Source: an uncultured Paracoccaceae bacterium
GTDB taxonomy: Bacteria; Pseudomonadota; Alphaproteobacteria; Rhodobacterales; Rhodobacteraceae
DNA length: 64,000 nt
Reading direction: 5' to 3'
Assembly: GCA_937864535.1 (NCBI GenBank)
Contig: CALMJS010000019.1
Span: 248,001 to 312,000 of the forward strand
The translations under genes were made by a program, and so were the position numbers. Of this stretch, positions 52,292 through 60,038 are shown in pieces. Numbering within the stretch: the stretch's first letter is position 1; each line of letters opens with the position of its first letter. Below the pieces are notes generated by a model, which did not search any database, was not told the DNA's origin, and was given only the letters and a program-made list of their open reading frames with translations.

Positions 52292-53266
52292 TTGACCCTG
52301 CCCACGCTCAAGGTCGCGCTCCGCACCTATCCCTATACAGAGGCGCTGAAAACCGGCGCGATCCAGCCCAAACTGGCCAATCTGGACTTTGTCGATGTCA
52401 AACCGCATATCGCCGCCTTTCGCCGGATGGTGCGGGATCTGGAATTCGATGCCTGCGAGATCGCGCCGACAACCTATATGATTGCCCGTGCCTATGGCGT
52501 GCCGATTGTCGCGCTGCCGGTATTTTTCGTGCGCCGGTTCCATCATGACGGGCTGGTCGTGCGCCCCGAAGCCGGGATCACCTCGCCCAAGGATCTGGAG
52601 GGCAAGAACTTTGGCGTGCGCGCCTATTCGGTGACGACGGGCGTGTGGAAACGCGGGCTGCTGCAAAACGAATATGGCGTCGACATCGACAAGGTGAACT
52701 GGTTCGTCGACGACGAGGAGCATGTGGCGGAACTGACCCTGCCGGGCAATGTGCATCACGTCCCCGAGGACAGTTCGCTGGTGGCGATGATGGCCGAAGG
52801 CAAGCTGGACGCCGCCTGCACCGGCGACGCGGGGATCGGCCGCGCCGGAAAGCCGGGCGAGGGCTGGCACGACGCCGGACCCGCGCTGCCGGACACGCTG
52901 CGCGAATTGTTCGCCGATCCGGCACGTCTGGATGCCGAGGTCTTTGCCAAGGATGGCGTGTTCCCGATCCACGGCACGCTGGCGATCAAGCAAAGCGTTC
53001 TGGACGCCAACCCCGGTCTGGCCGCCGATCTCTACGAGGCGTTTGTTGCCGCCAAGGCCCCCTATCTGGCGGCGCTACGCGACGGCACCGCCACCGGCAA
53101 AGAGGCCAGCAAGGATCGCAAGCATATGGCGATCGTGGGCGATGACCCGCTGCCCTACGGGCTGGAGGCCAATCGCGCCTCGATCGAGGCGCTGATCCGA
53201 TACGGCCATCAGCAGGGGCTGATCCCGCGCCTGTTTGCCGCCGAAGACATGTTCCTGCCGTTCTGA
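52292..53266 (+). CDS. 4,5-dihydroxyphthalate decarboxylase-like protein (second paralogue)
   Basis: A 324-residue protein of the same two-lobe family as 45129-46049, with parallel blocks FDACEIAPTTYMIARAYGVPIVALPVFFVRRF and NFGVRAYSVTTGVWKRGLLQNEYGVD. It starts with TTG at 52292, preceded by AGAAGGAAC; no signal peptide is seen. The aldolase gene follows 11 bases after the stop. It may decarboxylate a hydroxylated aromatic dicarboxylate, or act as a cytosolic binding protein. The sequences of the two paralogues have diverged enough to suggest different substrates. Confidence 0.72.
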   Translation: MTLPTLKVALRTYPYTEALKTGAIQPKLANLDFVDVKPHIAAFRRMVRDLEFDACEIAPTTYMIARAYGVPIVALPVFFVRRFHHDGLVVRPEAGITSPKDLEGKNFGVRAYSVTTGVWKRGLLQNEYGVDIDKVNWFVDDEEHVAELTLPGNVHHVPEDSSLVAMMAEGKLDAACTGDAGIGRAGKPGEGWHDAGPALPDTLRELFADPARLDAEVFAKDGVFPIHGTLAIKQSVLDANPGLAADLYEAFVAAKAPYLAALRDGTATGKEASKDRKHMAIVGDDPLPYGLEANRASIEALIRYGHQQGLIPRLFAAEDMFLPF

Positions 53267-53277
53267 GGAGACGCGAA

Positions 53278-54129
53278 ATGACCAAAACCAACCGCCTGAA
53301 CGGGATTATCGCCGCCCTCGAAGAGGGGCGCCCGGCCACCATGGCCTTTGTGCGGGCCGAACGCGAAGAGGCGATCCAGTACGGGCTGTCGCAGCTGGAC
53401 GGCGTGCTGTTCGAGATGGAGCACACGCCCTATTCCGCCTCGGAGCTGCGCGATGCGATGCAATTCCTGATGAACCGCCGCCGGATGATCCAAGGCGGCA
53501 GCCTCAGGCCGCAGGTGACGCCCTTTGTCCGGATTCCGGCGAATGGCGCAGAGATGAACACATGGATGGCCAAGCAGGTGCTGGATCAGGGCGTCTACGG
53601 TGTGGTGTTTCCGCACATCGCCACCGCCGAACAGGCCCGCAATGCGGTCTCGGCCTGTCGCTATGCCCGTCCGGCGGGGGCCGCCCTGTCCGAGCCGAAG
53701 GGCCTGCGCGGCGATGCGCCCAATGCGGCGGCGCGGTACTGGGGTTTGACGGTGCCCGAGTATTACGCCCAAGCGGACGTCTGGCCATTGGACCCGAACG
53801 GCGAAATTATGGTCGTGCTGATGATCGAGAGCGTCGAGGCGATGGAGAATCTCGACGAGATCCTCGCTGTGCCGGGGATCGGCGCGATCATGATCGGCGA
53901 AGGCGACCTGAGCCAGCAACTTGGTTATCCGCGTCAATACGAACATCCCGTGGTGGCCGAGGCCAAGCAGGCGATCCTGACCAAGGCAAAGGCCGCAGGT
54001 ATCCGCGTCGCCTATCCCCATGCCACCGCCGAAAACGCGCAAAAGGTACTGGAGGCGGGTTATGACATTCTGTTCTGCACCCCGTCGCGCAGTTATGCGA
54101 CGCTGGACAAGGTGAAATCACTGGCCTGA
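53278..54129 (+). CDS. HpcH/HpaI-family aldolase/citrate lyase-type protein
   Basis: A 283-residue class II (metal-dependent) aldolase-fold protein. Family elements are GVLFEMEHTPYS near the metal site, the VYGVVFPHIATAEQARNAV block, and MIESVEAMENLDEILAVPGIGAIMIGEGDLS with the conserved glutamate and aspartate ligands. Such enzymes split 4-hydroxy-2-oxo acids to pyruvate and an aldehyde or oxo acid, a typical last step of aromatic meta-cleavage. AGGAGA precedes the ATG. A terminator follows the gene. Confidence 0.82.
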   Translation: MTKTNRLNGIIAALEEGRPATMAFVRAEREEAIQYGLSQLDGVLFEMEHTPYSASELRDAMQFLMNRRRMIQGGSLRPQVTPFVRIPANGAEMNTWMAKQVLDQGVYGVVFPHIATAEQARNAVSACRYARPAGAALSEPKGLRGDAPNAAARYWGLTVPEYYAQADVWPLDPNGEIMVVLMIESVEAMENLDEILAVPGIGAIMIGEGDLSQQLGYPRQYEHPVVAEAKQAILTKAKAAGIRVAYPHATAENAQKVLEAGYDILFCTPSRSYATLDKVKSLA

Positions 54130-54147
54130 GGGTCGGGCCTGACAAAC

Positions 54148-54180
54148 AAAACGGGCGGCCTGATCAGGGCCGCCCGTTTT
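54148..54180. terminator. Bidirectional terminator after the aldolase gene
   Basis: AAAACGGGCGGCC (54148-54160) pairs perfectly with GGCCGCCCGTTTT (54168-54180) around TGATCAG. The A and T flanks make it work for the aldolase transcript and for the convergent TPP-enzyme transcript. Confidence 0.9.
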
Positions 54181-54233
54181 CATATGTCCGGATGAGCGAC
54201 AGGAAAACGCCGACCGATCGGTCGGCGGTCCCA

Positions 54234-55910
54234 TTAGCCCAGTGCGGCCTGACGGATCTGCGACAGGCTCTGCGCGGGGGTCAACGCCTCCGGGTCGATC
54301 ATGATTTCCAGAACCGCCGGCCCGTCATGCGCATCGGCGCGGGCAAAGGCCGGAGCAAACTCCTCGGTCCGGGTCACCCGTTCGCCATAGGCGCCATAGG
54401 ATTTGGCAAAGGCGGTGAAATCGGGATTTCCCGCCATCAGATCGGTCCCGGCCACCCGGCCCGGATAGTGGCGTTCCTGATGCATGCGGATGGTGCCCAG
54501 CATGCCGTTGTTCAGGATCAGAATCCGGATTTTCAGACCGTGCGCCACCGCAGTCGCCAGTTCGGTTCCGGTCATCTGGAAATCACCGTCCCCGGCGATA
54601 CAGATCGCGGTGGCCCGAGGGCGGGCGAATTTCGCCGCCAGCACCGCAGGCACGCCATAGCCCATCGACCCGCAGATCGGCGCGATCTGGGTGCCAAAGT
54701 CGCGGTATTTGTGGAACCGGTGCAGCCAGACGGTAAAGTTGCCCGCTCCATTGGTATAAATGGTGTCATCGGGCAAATGGTCGTCCAGCCACGCCATGAT
54801 CTGGCACATCTGGATGGCGCCGGGGCTGACCCTCGGCGCGGTCCATGCGTCGTAATCGCCACGCGCGGCGCGGCACAGGGCCGCACGGTCCGCGCGGTGG
54901 CTGTCGCCGAGATCGCCGCCCGCCGCCAGCGCCAGCACGAATTCCGAGGCCGAAGACACCACGGCCAGATCGGGCTGATACACTCGCCCGATGTCATCGG
55001 GACCGGGGTAGATGTGGATGAGCTGCTGGGCGGGGCAGGGGCTGTCCATGATGGTATAGCCGTTGGTGCCGATTTCGCCCAGCCGCGCCCCGATCACCAC
55101 GATCAGGTCGGCATTCCCGACGGTGGCCGCCAGCTTCGGGTTCACGCCCAGACCGATTTCACCGATGTAGCAGGGGCTGCGATTGTCCAGAACATCCTGC
55201 CGCCGGAACGTGGCGCAGACCGGAATGTGCGCGGTTTCGACAAAATCGCGCAGGGCCGCCACCGAGTCCGGCGTCCAGCCGGTGCCGCCGACCATGATCA
55301 CCGGACGCTGCGCCTGCGACAGTGCCGCCCGCACCGCCGCCACCGCCGCAGGGGTGGGGCCATTCTGTGCGGCGACGGCGGGTCTGCCATTGCCGGGGCC
55401 GACCGGACAGGTCAGCGCATCCTCGGGCAGGGGCATCACCACCGGGCCGGGCCGACCGGAGATCGCGAGCTGGAAGGCCCGCGTCACCTGTTCGACCACC
55501 CGGGCGGGATCGTCGAGCTGGATCACCGCCTTGGACTGAGAGCCAAAGGCGAGCCGGTAATCGACCTCCTGGAAGCCTTCGCGGGTCAGCACGTCGCGCG
55601 GATTTTGCCCGATGAACATGATCATCGGCGTGCTGTCCTGAAACGCCACATGCAGCCCCGAAGAGGCATTGGTCGCCCCCGGGCCGCGCGAACAGAACAC
55701 GATGCCGGGACGTCCGGTCAGCTTGCCATAGGCTTCGGCCATCATGGCGGCGCCGCCTTCGTGGCGACAGGTGACCAATTCGATCTGCGGCGTGTCGTGC
55801 AGCGCGTCGAGCACGGCGAGAAAGCTCTCGCCGGGGACGCAGAACACCCGGTCAATGCCCTGAAGCACCAATTGGTCTACAAGGGCGCGGGCAGCGGTCC
55901 GCGTGGTCAT
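54234..55910 (-). CDS. Thiamine-diphosphate-dependent enzyme, acetolactate-synthase-like
   Basis: A 558-residue enzyme with three domains: the N-terminal pyrimidine-binding domain with the catalytic glutamate (CRHEGGAAMMAEAYG, near residue 50), a central domain, and a C-terminal diphosphate-binding domain with GDGDFQMTGTELATA and the downstream NN of the TPP motif. It resembles the large subunit of acetolactate synthase, but no regulatory subunit is nearby. Members with such neighbours often decarboxylate or carboligate 2-oxo acids. Its start overlaps the ligJ stop (ATGA), so it probably acts on a product of that pathway. Confidence 0.83.
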   Translation of the reverse strand: MTTRTAARALVDQLVLQGIDRVFCVPGESFLAVLDALHDTPQIELVTCRHEGGAAMMAEAYGKLTGRPGIVFCSRGPGATNASSGLHVAFQDSTPMIMFIGQNPRDVLTREGFQEVDYRLAFGSQSKAVIQLDDPARVVEQVTRAFQLAISGRPGPVVMPLPEDALTCPVGPGNGRPAVAAQNGPTPAAVAAVRAALSQAQRPVIMVGGTGWTPDSVAALRDFVETAHIPVCATFRRQDVLDNRSPCYIGEIGLGVNPKLAATVGNADLIVVIGARLGEIGTNGYTIMDSPCPAQQLIHIYPGPDDIGRVYQPDLAVVSSASEFVLALAAGGDLGDSHRADRAALCRAARGDYDAWTAPRVSPGAIQMCQIMAWLDDHLPDDTIYTNGAGNFTVWLHRFHKYRDFGTQIAPICGSMGYGVPAVLAAKFARPRATAICIAGDGDFQMTGTELATAVAHGLKIRILILNNGMLGTIRMHQERHYPGRVAGTDLMAGNPDFTAFAKSYGAYGERVTRTEEFAPAFARADAHDGPAVLEIMIDPEALTPAQSLSQIRQAALG

Positions 55911-56938
55911 GCCGCGATCCCCAGCGATTTCAGACGGGCATCGAGGCGCGGATAGACGCGGCGCACGTTGCCTTCGAAGATCGCGAATTTATCCTGTTCG
56001 GACAGGGTCAGCGCGTCGATATAGCGTTTGGTGTCGTCAAAGTAATGGCCGGTCTGCGGGTCGATCGAGCGTACCGCCCCCACCATTTCCGAGCCGAACA
56101 GCACGTTCTTGACCGGGATCACCTCGGCGAGGAGGTCGATGCCGGGCTGGTGATAGACGCAGGTATCAAAAAAGACATTGTCCATCAGCGCCTCGGCCAG
56201 CGGCGGGCGGCCAAGGTCCTGCGCCAGACCGCGATAGCGACCCCAGTGATAGGGCACCGCGCCGCCGCCATGCGGGATCACCATGCGCAGGGTCGGGAAA
56301 TCCTTGAACAGGTCGGACATCAGGAGTTGCATGAACACCGAGGTGTCGCCGTTCAGGTAATGCGCGCCGGTGCCGTGGAAATTGGCGTTGCACGACCCCG
56401 AGACGTGGATCATCGCGGGCACGTCCAGATCGCACAGCGCCTCGTACAGCGGATACCAGAACCGGTCGGTGACCGGCAGGCCGGACCAATGACCATCCGA
56501 CGGATCGGGGTTCAGGTTGCAGGCGACAAAGCCCAGCTCCTCGACGCAGCGGCGCAGTTCGGGAATACAGCCCGCCGGATCGGCACCCGGCGATTGCGGC
56601 AACTGGCAAACAGGGGCAAAGCGGTCGGGGTACATGGTCGCGACACGGTGGATCAGGTCGTTACAGGTCCGCGTCCAGTGTTGCGACAGCGCCTCGTTCC
56701 CGTGATGGTGGCCCATCAGGCCGGCAATCGGGGAGAACAGCGTCATGTCGATGCCGCGTTCCTTTTGCAGGCGGATCTGGTTCGCCTCGAGGCCGTCGCG
56801 CAGTTCCTGATCCGAAATATGCGGGGCGGGCGTGAAATCCGAGGTCTTGCCGGCCTTGTAATCGGCAATCTGTTTGGTGCGGTAGTCGCGGAAATAGCCG
56901 GGGACGGTGGTGAAATGCCCGTGGCAGTCGATAATCAT
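55907..56938 (-). CDS. ligJ: 4-oxalomesaconate hydratase-like amidohydrolase
   Basis: A 343-residue amidohydrolase-2 protein very close in layout to LigJ of sphingomonads: IIDCHGHFTT at the start (metal ligands H6 and H8), LPQSPGADPAGCIPELRRCVEELGF, NLNPDPSDGHWSGLPVTDR, FKDFPTLRMVIPHGGGAVPYHWGR and FDTCVYHQPGIDLL. LigJ hydrates 4-oxalomesaconate in the protocatechuate 4,5-cleavage and gallate pathways. The ATG at 56936-56938 has an AAAGG site. It heads a two-gene unit with the TPP enzyme. The shared motif AAATCCGATTGG lies 70 bases upstream. Confidence 0.8.
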   Translation of the reverse strand: MIIDCHGHFTTVPGYFRDYRTKQIADYKAGKTSDFTPAPHISDQELRDGLEANQIRLQKERGIDMTLFSPIAGLMGHHHGNEALSQHWTRTCNDLIHRVATMYPDRFAPVCQLPQSPGADPAGCIPELRRCVEELGFVACNLNPDPSDGHWSGLPVTDRFWYPLYEALCDLDVPAMIHVSGSCNANFHGTGAHYLNGDTSVFMQLLMSDLFKDFPTLRMVIPHGGGAVPYHWGRYRGLAQDLGRPPLAEALMDNVFFDTCVYHQPGIDLLAEVIPVKNVLFGSEMVGAVRSIDPQTGHYFDDTKRYIDALTLSEQDKFAIFEGNVRRVYPRLDARLKSLGIAA

Positions 56939-57056
56939 GGGATGACCTTTCTTTGGCTGGCCACAGGGGCCGATCATCCCTGCGTACCGTTTGCCATCTA
57001 AGACGGGCCAATCGGATTTCAGGCGCGGAACATAGAGTTTGAGTGGCGCGCCCCGA

Positions 57057-58043
57057 TCAGAGGTCGGCCGCGACACGAAAGCCGCAGTTTGCCATCGAAC
57101 TGTCGGGGTCGGTCGCGGTGCGCGAATGGACGTGGTATCGGTCGCAATAGCTGTCGTGGCAGAGGAACGATCCGCCGCGCTGGATGCGGGCGCTGCCGGT
57201 TACGGGGCCGGTCGGGTCCGATAGCGGCTGATCGCCCGCGGGGCGGGGGCCGTAATAGTCCGCGACCCATTCCCAGACATTGCCGGTCATATTGTAGAGC
57301 CCGTAGCCATTGGGCGCAAAGGCATCGACCGGACAGGTGCCGATATAGCCATCCTCGGCGCTGTTGGTGCGGGGAAAGTCGCCCTGCCAAACGTTCATCG
57401 CATGGCCGCCCGCAGGCACCAGCGCATTGCCCCACGGGAATTTCATGTGTTTGAGGCCACCGCGCGCGGCGCGTTCCCACTCGGCCTCGGTCGGGAGGCG
57501 CAGCCCCGCCCAAGTGGCATAGGCCAGCGCATCGTACCACGCGATATGGACGGCGGGATGGCCCGGGGTATCGGACCAGTGGCTACCGGGGCCAGCGGGC
57601 GCGGCCCAAGAGGCGCCGAACACCTGACGCCACCACGGCAGGCGCGGCGGATGGGTCGGATGGTCGGCGGGATTGGCCAAGAGCAAGTGGAAGACATAGC
57701 TCCAGCCCTCGACCTCGGCCACGGAGCGATAGCCGGTGGCGGCGACAAAGGCCGCATAATCGGCGGCGGTGACGGTGACCGGAGAGAGCAGAAACCCCGT
57801 GACCTTGACCCGCCGGCGGGGGGCATCGAGGTCGGCGGCATAGGTCGATTTACGCGTCCCCATGTCGAAAAACCCGCCGGGAATCGGCACCAGCCGCCCG
57901 CGCAACGCGGCCTGCTGGCCCGGGGTGGCGCGGGCAACGGCCAAGGCGCGGATCAGATAGTCCGCCTGCGTCGGCGGGACCTGCAACGATGGCGCGCGCG
58001 TTGCGCCGGAACAGCAGCTCTGGGGTTTGTCGGTCAGGTCCAT
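57057..58043 (-). CDS. Formylglycine-generating enzyme
   Basis: A 328-residue FGE-sulfatase fold protein. It keeps the two active-site cysteines of genuine FGEs, C295 and C300, in GGSFLCHDSYCDRYH, with the LPTEAEWERAARGG, PWGN and TGNVWEWVAD blocks. It therefore should oxidise the cysteine of the C-x-P-x-R motif in sulfatases to formylglycine, using copper and oxygen. Its N-terminus carries a CC pair. The only sulfatase in the window, with CTPSR, is 2 kb away. The ATG at 58043 is set by the N-terminal homology. It is divergent from the TauE gene, which shares its promoter region. Confidence 0.87.
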   Translation of the reverse strand: MDLTDKPQSCCSGATRAPSLQVPPTQADYLIRALAVARATPGQQAALRGRLVPIPGGFFDMGTRKSTYAADLDAPRRRVKVTGFLLSPVTVTAADYAAFVAATGYRSVAEVEGWSYVFHLLLANPADHPTHPPRLPWWRQVFGASWAAPAGPGSHWSDTPGHPAVHIAWYDALAYATWAGLRLPTEAEWERAARGGLKHMKFPWGNALVPAGGHAMNVWQGDFPRTNSAEDGYIGTCPVDAFAPNGYGLYNMTGNVWEWVADYYGPRPAGDQPLSDPTGPVTGSARIQRGGSFLCHDSYCDRYHVHSRTATDPDSSMANCGFRVAADL

Positions 58044-58126
58044 CGGTCTTCCTCTGTCGCGGGGAACCTTAGCCGAGCCGGACCGCGCGAGGTATTGCCA
58101 AGTTTGCGCCCCGTGATGCAGATTGG

Positions 58127-58180
58127 TTATCACCACGGGGCATGTTTGCATTTCTAACGTAGCGGCGCCTTGGGTAGGCA
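58127..58180 (+). promoter_or_regulatory. Sulfatase-regulon promoter module 1 (upstream of tauE-like gene)
   Basis: TTATCAC (58127-58133), 11 bases, TTTGCAT (58145-58151), 23 bases, TAGGCA (58175-58180). The same elements with identical spacing occur at 59870-59923 and 62598-62651. The order and distance suit a LysR recognition site, an activation site near -35 and a weak -10. The site lies in the divergent gap between the formylglycine-generating enzyme and the exporter gene. Confidence 0.72.
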
Positions 58181-58210
58181 AGGGCGACACTTGCCGCGCG
58201 AAATCCTCTC

Positions 58211-59110
58211 ATGACCGTTTACCTCCCGATCGCGGGCATGCCTGTCGATCCGTTTCTCATTATCGCACTGGGCGCTCTGGTCGGCGCGATGTCCGGCCTG
58301 TTCGGGGTCGGCGGCGGGTTCATCCTGACGCCGCTGCTGTTTTTCATCGGCATCCCGCCCGGTGTCGCGGTGTCCACGCAGGCGGCGCAGATCGTCGCCT
58401 CTTCGCTGTCGGGGGCGATCGCGCATTGGCGGCGGCGGACGCTGGACCTGCGGATGGGAGTCTATCTGCTGGTCGGCGGGCTGATCGGGTCGAGTCTGGG
58501 CGTGCAGGTATATGCCCGGCTCAGCGCCATCGGGCAGGTCGATCTGATGGTGCAACTGTTTTACGTGGTGTTTCTGGGCCTGATCGGCGGGATGATGTTC
58601 ATCGAGAGCCTCGCGGCGATCCGCCGCCAAGGCCCCGCCCGCCGCAAGCGTCACACATCGGTTCACCGCCTGCCGCTCAAGGTACGGTTCCGGACCTCCG
58701 GCCTGTATATCTCGGCGATCCCGCCCTTTGCCATCGGGCTGCTCTGCGGTGTTTTGGCGGCGGTGATGGGGGTCGGGGGCGGGTTCATCATGTTGCCCGC
58801 GATGATCTACCTGCTGAAAATGCCGACCAAGGTGGTCGTGGGCACGTCGCTGTTCCAGATCACCTTTACCGCGGCCTTTACCACGGTGATGCATGCAGGG
58901 ACCAACCAGTCGGTCGATGTGGTGCTGGCGATGCTGCTGATACTGGGCGGGGTGGTCGGCGCGCAGATCGGCACGCGGCTGGGGACCTCTTGGCGGCCGG
59001 AATACATGCGGATGGCGCTGGCCTCTCTGGTGCTGCTGGTCTGCGTCAAGGTCGCGCTGGACATCACCCTGCCGCCGACCGAGCCCTATTCGGTAGAGTT
59101 CACCGGATGA
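58211..59110 (+). CDS. TauE/SafE family sulfite/organosulfonate exporter
   Basis: A 299-residue membrane protein with eight or nine spans and the two GxGGGFIxxP repeats of the family: GLFGVGGGFILTPLLFF near residue 30 and AVMGVGGGFIMLPAMIY near residue 185. TauE/SafE proteins export sulfite, sulfoacetate or related anions. In this island it could remove sulfate or sulfite released by the sulfatase, or take up its substrate. The stop overlaps the next gene by ATGA. Confidence 0.85.
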   Translation: MTVYLPIAGMPVDPFLIIALGALVGAMSGLFGVGGGFILTPLLFFIGIPPGVAVSTQAAQIVASSLSGAIAHWRRRTLDLRMGVYLLVGGLIGSSLGVQVYARLSAIGQVDLMVQLFYVVFLGLIGGMMFIESLAAIRRQGPARRKRHTSVHRLPLKVRFRTSGLYISAIPPFAIGLLCGVLAAVMGVGGGFIMLPAMIYLLKMPTKVVVGTSLFQITFTAAFTTVMHAGTNQSVDVVLAMLLILGGVVGAQIGTRLGTSWRPEYMRMALASLVLLVCVKVALDITLPPTEPYSVEFTG

Positions 59111-59862
59111 TCCGGCTGCTGATCCTGTGGCTGGCGCTCTGGCCCGCCGCTGTGGGCGCGCAGACGGTGACGATGCGGCTCAGCCAGAACTTTGTCCCGA
59201 TTGACGCCAGTTTCGCCGGAGGGGAGATCCTCGCCTTTGGGGCGCTGATCCCCGGCGCGGGTCAGACCGCCCGCGATCTGGCGGATATCGACATCGTGGT
59301 CACCGTGGCCGGACCGCCACGCACCGTCACGGTACGGCACAAGACGCGGGCCTTGGGCATCTGGGTGAACACCGGCAGCACGACCATCGCGCAGGTGCCG
59401 TCGTTCTATGCCACAGCGGAAACCGCGCCGCTGCGGCGGATTCTGAACTGGACGGATGGGCATCTGCTGTCGGTAAACGACCGGCTGCGTGCCAGCCTCG
59501 GCCCCGGTGCCACCCGCGAGGATGTATCGTATTTTGCGGCTTTGCTGCGAATTGGCCGGGAAAAAGGGTTCTATGTCGATAGTGCCACGCCGGTCGATGT
59601 GCAGGATGACACGCTGTTTCGCACCCGCTTCACCCTGCCCGGAGACCTGCCGCCCGGCGGCTATGTGGTCACGGCCTATCTGCTGCGCGGGGGTACGGTC
59701 ATCGCCAGTCAGAGCCAATTGATCAATGTGGACCAGATCGGGCTGTCGCTGGTGCTGCGGCGGATGGCGATGGCCAATGGCTGGTTCTACGGGGGCATGA
59801 CGCTGATCCTCGCCCTCGGGGCGGGATGGGCGGCGGCGGCGATCACCGCGCGGGGGCGATAA
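59107..59862 (+). CDS. TIGR02186 family membrane-anchored protein
   Basis: A 251-residue protein with a signal peptide (first 19 residues, ending VGA before QTVTMRLSQNFVPID), a beta-rich periplasmic region, and one C-terminal span (WFYGGMTLILALGAGWAAAAI). The family is regularly found next to TauE/SafE genes in alphaproteobacteria and is thought to assist that transporter; no activity is known. The ATG at 59107 overlaps the exporter stop. Confidence 0.8.
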   Translation: MIRLLILWLALWPAAVGAQTVTMRLSQNFVPIDASFAGGEILAFGALIPGAGQTARDLADIDIVVTVAGPPRTVTVRHKTRALGIWVNTGSTTIAQVPSFYATAETAPLRRILNWTDGHLLSVNDRLRASLGPGATREDVSYFAALLRIGREKGFYVDSATPVDVQDDTLFRTRFTLPGDLPPGGYVVTAYLLRGGTVIASQSQLINVDQIGLSLVLRRMAMANGWFYGGMTLILALGAGWAAAAITARGR

Positions 59863-59869
59863 GTTTTCC

Positions 59870-59923
59870 GTATCACCAATGGCTGTCTTTGCATTTTTGC
59901 CGAATGCCAAGCACCGATAGGGT
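59870..59923 (+). promoter_or_regulatory. Sulfatase-regulon promoter module 2 (upstream of the sulfatase)
   Basis: GTATCAC (59870-59876), 11 bases, TTTGCAT (59888-59894), 23 bases, TAGGGT (59918-59923). Around the second element GCATT and AATGC (59891-59895 and 59903-59907) also form a small dyad. The module starts eight bases after the preceding stop codon and 169 bases before the sulfatase ATG, so the sulfatase has its own regulated promoter. Confidence 0.75.
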
Positions 59924-60038
59924 GACACGGACTGACGGGCCGTTTGGCCCCTGTCGAGGGAGGGCACTGCGGGTCTGGCAGGCGGCGAGCGCGCCGCCAC
60001 GGCTCTGCGTGACCACGCAGAGGAATAAGGACCACCAG

